Assembly (NCBI GenBank): GCA_900553295.1
Contig: USCR01000054.1
Coordinates: forward strand, 1 to 14,115
Length of the DNA: 14,115 nucleotides
Direction: 5' to 3'
Source of the DNA: an uncultured Eubacteriales bacterium
GTDB lineage: Bacteria; Bacillota; Clostridia; Christensenellales; Aristaeellaceae
Position numbers and translations under genes: made by a program
Notes under the pieces: generated by a model
Told to the model about the DNA's origin: nothing
Seen by the model: only the letters and a program-made list of their open reading frames with translations
Database searches by the model: none
Shown: positions 6,775 to 14,115 of the stretch, in pieces
How positions within the stretch are numbered: position 1 is the first letter of the stretch
How the letters are laid out: each line of letters begins with the position of its first letter

Positions 6775-9408
6775 TTATTTGGTTTCGTACCAGTTGGCGC
6801 CCTGATGCACCTCGGCGGCCAGGGGCACGGAGAGGGTCATCACCTGCTCCATGCATGTCCGCAAAAGCGCCGCGGCGCGCTCCGCCTCCTCTGGCGGGCA
6901 CTCGATGAGCAGCTCGTCGTGCACCTGCAAAATCAGCGTGGCCTGCATGTTCTCCCGGCGCAGGGCCTCGTCCACGCGCACCATGGCCAGCTTGATGATG
7001 TCCGCGGCGGTGCCCTGGACGGGGGTGTTCATGGCCGCCCGGCGGCCAAACTCCCGAATGACGTTGCGGGAGGAAGCCAGTTCCGGCAGATAGCGCCGCC
7101 GCCCCAGCAGGGTTTCCGCGTAGCCCCGCTCCTGGCCCAGCCGCACCGCTTCGTCCATGAAGCGCTTCACGCCGGGATACTTGGCGAAGTACCGGGCAAT
7201 GAACTCCTTGGCCTCCTTCTGGGTGACGCCGGTGTTTCGCGCCAGCCCAAAACCGCTGATGCCGTAAATCAGCCCGAAGTTCACCGCCTTGGCCCGGCTG
7301 CGCAGGGTGGGAGTCACCTCCGAAAGGGGCACGTCGAAGATCTCGCTGGCGGTGCGGGCGTGGACGTCCTGCCCCGTGCGGAAGGCCTCCACCAGGGCCT
7401 TGTCCCCGGAGAAGTGCGCCATGAGCCGCAGCTCAATCTGGCTGTAGTCCGCGTCCAGGAGCACCCAGCCCTTTCGAGGCACAAAGGCCCGGCGAATCTC
7501 CCGGCCCTGGGCGGTGCGCACGGGAATGTTCTGCAAATTCGGCTCGCTGGAGGAGATGCGCCCGGTGGCCGTGGCCACCTGGTCAAAGGTGGAATGGATG
7601 CGCCCCTCGGGGCCCATCAGGCGCAGCAGGCCCTCGATGTAGGTACCGTTGAGCTTGGTGAGCTGGCGGTAGCGCAGCAGCGGGTCGATGATCTCCGGGG
7701 CGATGTCCCGGAGATTCTCCAGCACCTCCGCGGAGGTGGAATAGCCCTTCTGGGTCTTTTTCCCGTGGGGCAGCTGCAGGCGGTCAAAGAGCACCTCCCC
7801 CAGCTGCTGGGTGCTGTTCAGGTTGAAGTCCCGCACCCCCGCCGCCTGATACACCTGCTCCCGGCAGGCCTCAATCTCGGCGGTATAGCCCTGGCCCAGG
7901 GCGCGCAGGGCGTCCCCGTCCACGGTGAAGCCCGCCTCCTCCATGCGGAAGAGCACGTGGCTCAGGGGCAGCTCAACCTCCTTGAGCAGCTTTTCCACCC
8001 CATCCCGGCGGGTGCGTCCTTCCTGCCAGCGGAACAGGCTCATGAGGCCCCGGGCATCCGCGGGGAGGCCCCCCAGCAGCGCCCCCAGGGCGTAGCTCTT
8101 TTCCTGGGGATTGAGCACGTAGGCCCCCAGCATGGTGTCCCAGTGGAAGCTCTCGGGCAGGGGCAGGCCGTGACGGCGCAGGGTGTGCAGGAGCTTCTTT
8201 CCGTCGTGCACCACCACCGGCCCGGCCAGCAGCGCCGGGGCCAGCGCCCGCAGGGCCTCCGCCGGGTCCACCCCGGGGGAGAGCAGATCCCCGCCCAGGG
8301 CCAGGCGGCAGCATTGCCCGTCGGCGGTGGCCAGGGTGCAGTCCCCCTCCAGGCACAGGGCCAGGGGATAGGCCGCGGGGGTCAGGGCCTGCAGGAAGCT
8401 TTCCCAGGCGGGAAGCCCCGCCAATTCCGTCAGGGGCGGATAGGGCAGAGGGGACAGGGGCGCGTCAGCCTCCTCCTGTTGGGGCGCCTGCGCGGTTTGC
8501 GCCGCGGGGGCGGGGGTGGTGGAAACCGTCTGCGCCGGGGTCCCAGCGGGGGCGTCCTTGCCGGCGATCATGGCGGCCACCTTGCGCAGCTGGAGCTTTT
8601 CCAGGGCAGGGACGCCTTGTTTCAGTCCGTCCAAAGTGCATTCCTCCAGGTGCAGCTCCACGGGGGCGTCCCGGTGGATGCGGGCCAGCTCCTTGCAGCT
8701 GCGGGCCTGGTCGGCGTAGGTTTGCAGCTTTTCCCCCAGCTTCCCCTTTTCCTCCGCCGCGTGGGCCAGGGTGTTTTCCAGGGTGCCGTACTTTTGCAGC
8801 AGGCGCACGGCGGTCTTGTCCCCCACCCCGGGAATGCCGGGGATGTTGTCGCTGGAGTCCCCGGCCATGCCCTTCCAATCGGTGACCTGCTCCGGGCCGA
8901 AGCCGTAGGTCTCCCGCACGGTCTCCGGGGTAAAGCGCACGGTGTCAGTGATGCCCTTGCGGGTGAACATCAATTCCGTCACCCCGTCCACCAGCTGCAG
9001 GGCGTCCCGGTCCCCGGTGAGCAGCAGGGGCTTGACCCCCATGCCCTCCCCTTGCAGGGACAGGGTGCCAAGCAGGTCGTCCGCCTCGTACCCCTGGAGG
9101 GAATACTGCCGGATGCCCAGCTGGGGCAGCAGCTCCCGAATGAGCTTGAACTGGCTCACCAGCTCCGGGGGCGTGGGGGTACGCCCGGCCTTGTAATCCG
9201 CGTAGGCCACGTGGCGGAAGGTGGGGCCGTGCTCGTCAAAGCACACGGCGCAGTAGCGGGCGTCCTCCTCCCGCACCACCTTGAGCAGCATGGTCAAAAA
9301 GCCGTGGATAGCGCTGGTATACACGCCGCCATAGCCCATCAAGGGCAGGGCGTGGAAAGCCCGGTGCATCAAGCTGTTGCCGTCAATGAGCAAAAATGTG
9401 TCCTTCAT
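6775..9408 (-). CDS. polA: DNA polymerase I
   Basis: An 877-aa family A DNA polymerase, used in gap filling, Okazaki-fragment processing and excision repair. The 5'-nuclease domain covers about residues 1-280 (LLIDGNSLMHRAF, GYEADDLLGTL, TGDRDALQLV, GDSSDNIPGIPGVGDKTA). A low-complexity Ala/Pro/Gln linker follows (about 285-325). A 3'-5' exonuclease-like domain spans about 345-450 but lacks the DxE motif (the place reads LALCLEGDC). The polymerase domain is intact: motif A DADYSQIELR (catalytic D654), motif B RSRAKAVNFGLIYG with F711, and motif C LQVHDELLIE (D831). Proofreading is therefore probably absent, as in several Firmicutes Pol I proteins. The start at 9408 (MKDTFLLIDG) follows AAAGGAAG by 7 nt; the open frame upstream runs into the araC-type gene and is not part of the protein. 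Confidence 0.97.
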   Translation of the reverse strand: MKDTFLLIDGNSLMHRAFHALPLMGYGGVYTSAIHGFLTMLLKVVREEDARYCAVCFDEHGPTFRHVAYADYKAGRTPTPPELVSQFKLIRELLPQLGIRQYSLQGYEADDLLGTLSLQGEGMGVKPLLLTGDRDALQLVDGVTELMFTRKGITDTVRFTPETVRETYGFGPEQVTDWKGMAGDSSDNIPGIPGVGDKTAVRLLQKYGTLENTLAHAAEEKGKLGEKLQTYADQARSCKELARIHRDAPVELHLEECTLDGLKQGVPALEKLQLRKVAAMIAGKDAPAGTPAQTVSTTPAPAAQTAQAPQQEEADAPLSPLPYPPLTELAGLPAWESFLQALTPAAYPLALCLEGDCTLATADGQCCRLALGGDLLSPGVDPAEALRALAPALLAGPVVVHDGKKLLHTLRRHGLPLPESFHWDTMLGAYVLNPQEKSYALGALLGGLPADARGLMSLFRWQEGRTRRDGVEKLLKEVELPLSHVLFRMEEAGFTVDGDALRALGQGYTAEIEACREQVYQAAGVRDFNLNSTQQLGEVLFDRLQLPHGKKTQKGYSTSAEVLENLRDIAPEIIDPLLRYRQLTKLNGTYIEGLLRLMGPEGRIHSTFDQVATATGRISSSEPNLQNIPVRTAQGREIRRAFVPRKGWVLLDADYSQIELRLMAHFSGDKALVEAFRTGQDVHARTASEIFDVPLSEVTPTLRSRAKAVNFGLIYGISGFGLARNTGVTQKEAKEFIARYFAKYPGVKRFMDEAVRLGQERGYAETLLGRRRYLPELASSRNVIREFGRRAAMNTPVQGTAADIIKLAMVRVDEALRRENMQATLILQVHDELLIECPPEEAERAAALLRTCMEQVMTLSVPLAAEVHQGANWYETK

Positions 9409-9439
9409 CTGGTTCTTCCTTTCCATCCCGGTTACAGGC

Positions 9440-9445
9440 AGTATA
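9440..9445 (-). promoter_or_regulatory. Candidate extended -10 promoter of polA
   Basis: On the minus strand TATACT (9440-9445) is preceded by TGG, an extended -10 element, about 31 bp before the polA start. No good -35 is seen at the usual distance, where the sequence overlaps the end of the upstream regulator gene. Confidence 0.45.
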
Positions 9446-9476
9446 CCACACTTTGCGCCCCCGCGCCAGGGCCGCG

Positions 9477-10241
9477 TCAGCCCCCGTGACGCTTGCAGTA
9501 TTCCCGGGGCGCCAGGCCGTAAAACCGCTTGAAGATTCGGGAAAACTGGCAGATGTCCCCATAGCCCACGGAGGCCGCGGCGGTGGCCGGCGGCTCGTGG
9601 TACACGGTCATGAGCCGCTCCGCCTTTTTCAGGCGCAGGCGCAGCAGGTACTGCCCCGGGGCCACGCCCATGCGGCTGCGGAACAGCTCGGAAAAGTAGC
9701 TCCGGTTCAGCCCCAGCCGATCGGCAATCTCCTGGATGGTGATACCGTTCATGTACTCGGACTGCATGAGGTTCAAGGCCTTTTCCAGGTAGTCCGCCCC
9801 GGGGTGCTCCTCCTGCAGCAGGCTCATGAGCTTCCACAGGCACCCGGACAGATACGCGCTGCGGCCGCTGTCCCGCTGGGCGCACAGGCGCATTTCCTCA
9901 AAGATGGCCCCAGCCTCCCGGTAGTGGAGCACGGGCCGCCGCAGGGCCTCGGGGAGACGTGCGTCGGCGGTGAAGCCGATCCACACATAGTGCCAGGGGG
10001 TTTGGGCGTCCGCCTGGTAATGGGTTTCCAGGTAGGGGGGAATCACGAAGATGTTCCCCGCGTGCACGGGGTGCGTCTCCCCCTCCCGGGTGAAGCGCCC
10101 CTGGCCGGAAATCACGTAATGCAAAAGCCAATGGGTGCGCACCGCCGGGCCGAAGGCGTGGGAGGGCGCGCACCGCTCGCTGCCAAACTGCACCGGGTTC
10201 AGCCCCGGCAGATGCTCGTTGACGATCCATTCCACCCGCAT
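9477..10241 (-). CDS. AraC-family transcriptional regulator
   Basis: A 254-aa regulator. The N-terminal half is a cupin-type ligand-binding domain (HYVISGQGRFTREGETHPVHAGNIFVIPP, about 41-69, and WHYVWIGF, 83-90). The C-terminal half is the AraC double helix-turn-helix: ITIQEIADRLGLNRSYFSELFRSRMG (about 167-192) and ATAAASVGYGDICQFSRIFKRFYGLAPREY (219-248). It probably binds a sugar and activates the divergently transcribed GH4 gene; this is inferred from family and placement. The start at 10241 (MRVEWIVNEH) follows AAGGAGG by 10 nt; a longer frame reaches 10286 but would begin inside the promoter. The stop lies 68 bp before polA, and polA appears to have its own promoter. Confidence 0.93.
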   Translation of the reverse strand: MRVEWIVNEHLPGLNPVQFGSERCAPSHAFGPAVRTHWLLHYVISGQGRFTREGETHPVHAGNIFVIPPYLETHYQADAQTPWHYVWIGFTADARLPEALRRPVLHYREAGAIFEEMRLCAQRDSGRSAYLSGCLWKLMSLLQEEHPGADYLEKALNLMQSEYMNGITIQEIADRLGLNRSYFSELFRSRMGVAPGQYLLRLRLKKAERLMTVYHEPPATAAASVGYGDICQFSRIFKRFYGLAPREYCKRHGG

Positions 10242-10284
10242 GGGGCGTTCGCCTCCTTGATGATGTGGGATGTGCTCACCCAAC

Positions 10285-10290
10285 ATTATA
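10285..10290 (-). promoter_or_regulatory. -10 element of the AraC-type regulator gene
   Basis: On the minus strand a perfect TATAAT (10285-10290) is preceded by TGT, making an extended -10. It lies 43 bp before the ATG at 10241. The -35 region is weak, which is compatible with extended -10 promoters or with activator control. Confidence 0.6.
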
Positions 10291-10336
10291 ACAAGTTTTC
10301 ACCACAAAAAGCTATGTTATTTTCCGGGGATTTCTG

Positions 10337-10351
10337 GTAATTTGAGATTAC
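10337..10351 (+). promoter_or_regulatory. Inverted repeat GTAAT-N5-ATTAC, possible operator
   Basis: A perfect 5-bp inverted repeat with a 5-nt centre lies 30 bp upstream of the GH4 start, in the 140-bp region between the divergent genes. It could be a binding site for a regulator of the GH4 gene. A repeat this short can occur by chance, and AraC-family proteins more often use direct repeats. Confidence 0.3.
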
Positions 10352-10381
10352 AAAAAAACAAGCTGAGGAGGTTCCCTTCCT

Positions 10382-11701
10382 ATGAAGATTACCTTTATGG
10401 GCGCGGGCAGTACCGTCTTTGCCCGCAACGTCATTGGCGACTGCATGTGCGTGCCCGAGCTGCGGGACAGCACCTTTGCCCTGTACGACATCGACGGGGA
10501 GCGGCTCAAGGAGAGCCAGACCATCCTGGAGGCCATGCGCCAGACCAAGGGCGGCTATGGCAAAATCGAGTGCTACCTGGGGGTGGAAAACCGCAAGGAC
10601 GCCCTGCGGGGAGCGGACTTCGTCATCAACGCCATTCAGGTGGGCCTGTACGACCCCTGCACCATCATCGACTTTGAGGTGCCCAAGAAGTACGGCCTGC
10701 GCCAGACCATCGGCGACACCCTGGGCATTGGGGGCATCATGCGCGCCCTGCGCACCATTCCCGTCATGGCGGACTTTGCCCGGGACATGGAGGAGGTTTG
10801 CCCGGACGCCCTGTTCCTGAACTACACCAACCCCATGGCCATGCTCACCGGGTACATGCTGCGCTATACCGGGGTCAAGACCGTGGGCCTGTGCCACAGC
10901 GTGCAGGTCTGCTCCGAGACCCTGCTCAAGGAGCTGGGCATGGAGGACAAGCTCCCCGGCCGCAAGGAGCTCATCGCGGGCATCAACCACATGGGCTGGC
11001 TGCTGAAGATCATGGACCGGGAAGGCAACGATCTGTACCCCGCCATCAAGGAGCGGGTGGACGCCAAGCTGGCCGACCCCGAGTGCAAGGACAAGGTGCG
11101 CCTGGAGTACATCAAGCACTTCGGCTACTACTGCACCGAGTCCAGCGAGCACAACGCGGAGTACAACATGTTCTACATCAAGAGCAAGTACCCCGAGCTC
11201 ATCGAGCGCTACAACATCCCCCTGGATGAGTACCCCCGCCGCTGCGTCAACCAGATCAACGGCTGGAAGAAGGAATACGCCGAGCTTCTGGAAAACGGCG
11301 TCAAGGAGCACGAGCGCTCCCGGGAATACGCTTCCCGCATCCTGGAGGCCATCGTCACCGGGCGGCCCGAGGAGATTGGCGGCAACGTGCTCAACCGCAA
11401 CCGCCTGATCTCCAACCTGCCCGAGGAAGCCTGCGTGGAGGTGCCCTGCCTGGTCAACGGCTACGGGGTGCAGCCCTGCGCCGTGGGCGCCCTGCCCGTG
11501 CAGTGCGCAGCCATGAACATGACCAACATCAACGTGCAGCTGCTGACCATTGAGGCTGCCCGCACCCGCAAGAAGGAGCACATCTACCAGGCCGCCATGC
11601 TGGACCCCCACACCGGCAGCGAGCTGGACGTGGATACCATCCGCAAGATGGTGGACGACCTCATCGCCGCCCACGGGGATTACCTGCCCAGCTACCGGTG
11701 A
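10382..11701 (+). CDS. GH4 family glycosidase, alpha-galactosidase (MelA)-like
   Basis: A 439-aa family 4 glycoside hydrolase, an NAD- and divalent-metal-dependent enzyme that cleaves glycosides by an oxidation-elimination-reduction route. The Rossmann NAD-binding motif is at the N-terminus ([12 protein letters not shown]). Family blocks are [13 protein letters not shown] (about 104-116), NYTNPMAM (147-154), the metal-binding LCHSVQ (C171-H172-S173) and GINHMGW (H203). The CHSV type motif is the one reported for alpha-galactosidases and alpha-galacturonidases of the family, rather than the CHE, CDMP or CN(V/I)P variants of other specificities, so an alpha-galactoside substrate is most likely. 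The length is typical and no signal peptide is visible. The start ATG at 10382 follows GAGGAGG by 10 nt. It is transcribed away from the AraC-type regulator and ends before a bidirectional terminator; no sugar transporter is present in the window. Confidence 0.92.
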   Translation: MKITFMGAGSTVFARNVIGDCMCVPELRDSTFALYDIDGERLKESQTILEAMRQTKGGYGKIECYLGVENRKDALRGADFVINAIQVGLYDPCTIIDFEVPKKYGLRQTIGDTLGIGGIMRALRTIPVMADFARDMEEVCPDALFLNYTNPMAMLTGYMLRYTGVKTVGLCHSVQVCSETLLKELGMEDKLPGRKELIAGINHMGWLLKIMDREGNDLYPAIKERVDAKLADPECKDKVRLEYIKHFGYYCTESSEHNAEYNMFYIKSKYPELIERYNIPLDEYPRRCVNQINGWKKEYAELLENGVKEHERSREYASRILEAIVTGRPEEIGGNVLNRNRLISNLPEEACVEVPCLVNGYGVQPCAVGALPVQCAAMNMTNINVQLLTIEAARTRKKEHIYQAAMLDPHTGSELDVDTIRKMVDDLIAAHGDYLPSYR

Positions 11702-11717
11702 GCGCGCATGCATTCAA

Positions 11718-11756
11718 AAGGGCCAACCCGCCTTTGCTTCTGGTGGGTTGGCCCTT
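11718..11756. terminator. Bidirectional terminator between the GH4 and flotillin genes
   Basis: A 15-bp stem (11718-11732 with 11742-11756, one G-T pair) with a 9-nt loop lies 16 bp after the GH4 stop and 14 bp after the flotillin stop. On the minus strand it is followed by TTTTG; on the plus strand the T-run is weak (TGGTTTA). Confidence 0.8.
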
Positions 11757-11770
11757 GGTTTATGCTTGCG

Positions 11771-13381
11771 TTACGCCTTGGGTGCCTCTGGTTCCTCCGG
11801 TGTTTCCGGTGCCGTTTCCGGCGCTTCGGCGGGCGTCTTTTGCGCGTCCGGAGCCTGAGCCGGGGTCTCGGGTGCTTCCTCCGCGGCTGCCTTGCCAATG
11901 ATGCCGCCGGTGGTCACGTCCCGCAGCATTTTGGGAATATCCACGCCCACGGCGGACTTCATGGCCTCGAAGGTTTGCATCATGGTGCCGGTGGTATCCC
12001 GTACCATCGAAGATGCCGCGCCTTCCCCAAAGAGGATGATCTTCTCCGTCTTGCTCAAGGGCTCAGAGACGGCACGGGCCATTTCCGGCAGCTTTTCAAT
12101 GAGCATATCCAGCATGGCGGCCTGGCCGTATTGCTTCATGGCCTCGGCGCGCTTGAGCAGGGCTTCGGCCTCAGCCTCGCCCTTGAGACGGATGGCCTCG
12201 GCTTCCTTCTGGGCGCGGATGAAGGCGGCGTCCGCTTCCGCCTGGCCCCGCAGGCGAATGGCTTCGGCTTCCTTTTCGGTCATGACCAGCTGTGCCTGGG
12301 CTTCCCGCTCCTGCTTGTACAGCTCGGCGTCGGCCCGGGCCTGGATCACCTGCTTTTCGGCTTCGGCTTCGGCGATCTTGGCGTCGCGCTCGGCTTCCGC
12401 CTTTTCGCGGACCTCCACGGACAGGCGCTCGCGCTCAATCTGCACCTGTTGGGCCTGCAGCTCGGTTTCCTTTTGCAGGCGGATCATCTCCGCGGCGGCA
12501 CGCTCGGTTTCCAGGGCCTTGCGGCTGCTTTCCTGCTGTACCTTGTAGGCCAGGTCCGCCTCGGCCTTGGCACGGTCCTGGGCGGCGCGGTACTCGGCCC
12601 GGCGCAGCTCCAGCTCCTTGTCCTGCTCGGCAATGTGGGCATCGGCCTCGGCACGGGCCTTGTTGCCCTCCTGGTCGGCGATGGACTGGCGGATCAGGGT
12701 GTCGCGCTCGGCCTCAGCCCGGGCGATGTCCGCGTCCCGCTTCTTTTCGGCAATGTTGCGCACGGCCAGGGTGTCCAGCACGCCGTCGTTATCCGAGAAA
12801 TTCTGGATGGTCAGGTTAACGATCTCCAGGCCCATGTTCTTCATGTCGGCGGTGGCGGCCCGCTGGGTCTCCTGGGCAAACTTGTCCCGGTTCTGCACCA
12901 GGTCGGAGATGGTCATCCGGCCGATGATCTCACGCATGTTGCCTTCCAGCACCTGCATGGCCACCGCGGCGATGTCCGCCTGCTTCCAGCCCAGGAACTG
13001 CTCCGCCGCCGTGGCCACGGATACGTCGTCGCTGCCGATTTTGATATTGGCCACGCCGTCCACCATCATGCCGATGTACTCCTGGCTGGGCACGGGCTGG
13101 GTGGTCTTGATGTCCACCTGCATGATGCCCAGGTTCAGCTTGTCCACCCGCTCAAAGAAGGGAATGATGAACGTCGCCCCGCCGCGGACGATGCGGTAAC
13201 CGAATACCTTGACCACGTCCCGGCCCGATTCGTCCTTCACCTTGTACTTGTGCCGCCGTCCGGAGACGATCAGCGCCACGTTGGGGGGTACCTTCACATA
13301 ATTGCGGAAGAAGGCAATGAGTACAATCAGCGCCACCACGCCCACAATTGCATAGGTATACCAATCCTCCCAGAAAAACAT
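11771..13381 (-). CDS. Flotillin-like SPFH-domain membrane protein
   Basis: A 536-aa flotillin (FloT/YuaG type), a scaffold protein of functional membrane microdomains. One N-terminal membrane segment (about 9-25, TYAIVGVVALIVLIAF) is followed by an SPFH/band-7 domain (about 28-200). A long charged coiled-coil follows (about 215-440), rich in EAEAIRLKGEAEAEA-type Glu/Ala repeats, then a conserved C-terminal helical region (YGQAAMLDMLIEKLPEMARAVSEPL). The tail from about 502 is low-complexity Ala/Pro/Glu (EAPETPAQAP and similar), which is not a standard flotillin feature that I recognise. The start at 13381 (MFFWEDW) follows GGGAGG by 7 nt; an in-frame ATG at 13396 has no ribosome binding site. 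In Bacillus the flotillin yuaG sits with an NfeD-like gene (yuaF); none is present next to it here. Confidence 0.95.
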   Translation of the reverse strand: MFFWEDWYTYAIVGVVALIVLIAFFRNYVKVPPNVALIVSGRRHKYKVKDESGRDVVKVFGYRIVRGGATFIIPFFERVDKLNLGIMQVDIKTTQPVPSQEYIGMMVDGVANIKIGSDDVSVATAAEQFLGWKQADIAAVAMQVLEGNMREIIGRMTISDLVQNRDKFAQETQRAATADMKNMGLEIVNLTIQNFSDNDGVLDTLAVRNIAEKKRDADIARAEAERDTLIRQSIADQEGNKARAEADAHIAEQDKELELRRAEYRAAQDRAKAEADLAYKVQQESSRKALETERAAAEMIRLQKETELQAQQVQIERERLSVEVREKAEAERDAKIAEAEAEKQVIQARADAELYKQEREAQAQLVMTEKEAEAIRLRGQAEADAAFIRAQKEAEAIRLKGEAEAEALLKRAEAMKQYGQAAMLDMLIEKLPEMARAVSEPLSKTEKIILFGEGAASSMVRDTTGTMMQTFEAMKSAVGVDIPKMLRDVTTGGIIGKAAAEEAPETPAQAPDAQKTPAEAPETAPETPEEPEAPKA

Positions 13382-13429
13382 GTCTCCACCTCCCATAAAT
13401 ATACCTGCGCCATGCAAGCGGATTTTCCT

Positions 13430-13446
13430 GCGGGGCGCCTCCCCGC
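13430..13446 (-). other. Small hairpin in the flotillin leader
   Basis: GCGGGG (13430-13435) pairs with CCCCGC (13441-13446) across a 5-nt loop in the predicted 5' leader of the flotillin mRNA. No riboswitch class was recognised, and no T-run follows, so it is not a clear attenuator. Confidence 0.35.
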
Positions 13447-13455
13447 TGATGCTCC

Positions 13456-13491
13456 GCTGACAGCGTATCACAATTTTCGGAAATTGTCAGC
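13456..13491 (-). promoter_or_regulatory. Flotillin promoter region with nested palindromes
   Basis: On the minus strand CTGACA (13485-13490), a 17-bp spacer and TACGCT (13462-13467) form a candidate promoter. It is overlaid by two inverted repeats: an outer GCTGACA (13456-13462) / TGTCAGC (13485-13491) and an inner ACAATTT (13470-13476) / AAATTGT (13481-13487) with a 4-nt centre. The inner palindrome sits between -35 and -10, a typical repressor position. The repeats are directly visible; the regulator is unknown. Confidence 0.5.
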
Positions 13492-13554
13492 AGTTTCTTG
13501 TAAAATCACGCTTTTTTTCAGCCCAAATATGAAAAATTGATGATTGAAATATAC

Positions 13555-13587
13555 AAAATTCCCGAAGCGGCCCGGTGCCGCTCCGGG
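13555..13587 (-). terminator. Rho-independent terminator of the ZIP transporter gene
   Basis: An 11-bp stem (13577-13587 with 13561-13571, one G-T pair) with a 5-nt loop is followed on the minus strand by AATTTTG. It begins 10 bp after the ZIP stop codon at 13598. Confidence 0.85.
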
Positions 13588-13597
13588 AGCATCTGCC

Positions 13598-14115
13598 TTA
13601 CCCCAGGGCCACGTCCAGAATGGTCATCAGGCAAAAGCCCAGGATGGTCCACCACGCCGCGGGGACCCGGGCCGAGGATGCCTGGCTCTCGGGCACCATT
13701 TCCGTGAGAATGACCCAGAGCATGGCCCCCGCCGCAAAGCAGAGCAGAAAGGGCAGCGCCTGGCGCAGCGTGGCCGCCAGCAGCGCGCCCAGCACGGCGC
13801 TCAGTGGCTCCACAAAGCCGCTGAGCTGGCCGAAGAAAAAGGCGCGGCCGCGGCTCATGCCCTCCCGGCGCAGGGGCAGGGAAACCGCCGCCCCTTCAGG
13901 AAAGTTTTGCAGCCCAATGCCCAGGGCCAGCATGCACGCCCCACTCAGGGCCGCCATGCCGCCGCCCCCGGCCAGAGCGCCAAAGGCAACGCCCACAGCC
14001 ATGCCCTCGGGGATATTGTGCAGGGTGATGGCCCCAATGAGCAGCTGACACCGCCTGACCGAGCTGCTGTTGTGCCGGGCAAGATTCAGGCGGTGGCACA
14101 GCCGCCCGCCCAGGT
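13598..14115 (-). CDS. ZIP-family divalent metal transporter, C-terminal part
   Basis: The C-terminal part of a ZIP (ZupT/GufA-like) transporter that brings zinc or other divalent metals into the cytoplasm. The frame continues off the right edge without a stop; the ATG at 14002 is internal. Metal-site motifs are visible in two successive membrane helices: AITLHNIPEGMAVGVAFG, which begins upstream of 14002, and LQNFPEGAAVSLPLR. Three further hydrophobic helices follow (FFFGQLSGFVEPLSAVLGAL, LPFLLCFAAGAMLWVILTEM, WWTILGFCLMTILDVALG). The second motif has Gln instead of the first His. The stop is TAA at 13598, followed by a terminator. Metal preference cannot be told from sequence. Confidence 0.92.
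   Translation of the reverse strand, partial: LGGRLCHRLNLARHNSSSVRRCQLLIGAITLHNIPEGMAVGVAFGALAGGGGMAALSGACMLALGIGLQNFPEGAAVSLPLRREGMSRGRAFFFGQLSGFVEPLSAVLGALLAATLRQALPFLLCFAAGAMLWVILTEMVPESQASSARVPAAWWTILGFCLMTILDVALG

Noticed and set aside
6688..9489. 933-codon plus-strand open frame over polA
   Set aside because: It is a shadow of polA with low-complexity composition, no ribosome binding site and no recognisable domain.
10286..11713. 475-codon minus-strand frame over the GH4 gene
   Set aside because: The GH4 frame on the plus strand has complete catalytic motifs; the antisense frame has only biased composition.
12120..12760. Repetitive-looking sequence inside the flotillin gene as a DNA tandem repeat
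   Set aside because: It reflects Glu/Ala/Arg coiled-coil codons without a constant DNA period.
11708..13540. 610-codon plus-strand frame over the flotillin gene
   Set aside because: It is antisense to a clear flotillin; its Gly/Leu/His repeats mirror the Glu/Ala coiled-coil codons.

Overview
The window looks like chromosomal DNA from a GC-rich, Gram-positive-type anaerobe, most plausibly a gut-associated Clostridia (Oscillospirales/Christensenellales-like). This is inferred from strong AGGAGG-type ribosome binding sites, a GH3 and a GH4 glycosidase, a DUF1015 (COG4198) protein, a DNA polymerase I that appears to lack proofreading, and an ECF sigma/zinc-finger anti-sigma pair. No rRNA, tRNA, CRISPR array, transposase or phage gene was seen.

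Layout from left to right. (1) Positions 174-3772, minus strand: a two-gene operon of a DUF1015 protein followed by a cytoplasmic GH3 beta-glucosidase, driven by a good sigma-A promoter at 3840-3867. The GH3 gene carries a one-base frameshift near its 3' end. (2) Positions 4141-6719, plus strand: a tandem duplication of an ECF sigma factor/anti-sigma pair (sigma-1, anti-sigma-1, sigma-2, anti-sigma-2). About 800 bp (upstream edge, whole sigma gene, anti-sigma zinc finger and membrane segment) are almost identical between copies, with 727 bp having no mismatch, while the extracytoplasmic sensor halves are strongly diverged. A near-consensus ECF promoter (TGTAAC-N16-CGTC) precedes copy 1; copy 2 keeps only the -10 part. 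(3) Positions 6775-9408, minus: polA, convergent with the sigma operon through a shared bidirectional terminator. (4) Positions 9477-10241, minus: an AraC-type regulator divergent from (5) 10382-11701, plus: a GH4 NAD-dependent alpha-galactosidase-like enzyme; the regulator probably controls the enzyme. (6) Positions 11771-13381, minus: a flotillin-like SPFH membrane protein with a nested palindrome over its promoter. (7) Position 13598 to the right edge, minus: the C-terminal part of a ZIP-family metal transporter.

How it fits together: two carbohydrate modules (GH3 and GH4), a housekeeping repair polymerase, and membrane/envelope functions (ECF system, flotillin, ZIP). The most notable element is the duplicated sigma/anti-sigma cassette. 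It looks like a sensor-diversification locus in which an identical sigma factor and identical anti-sigma domain are linked to two different outer sensor domains. Both sigma proteins are the same, so the two sensors should act on one sigma pool.
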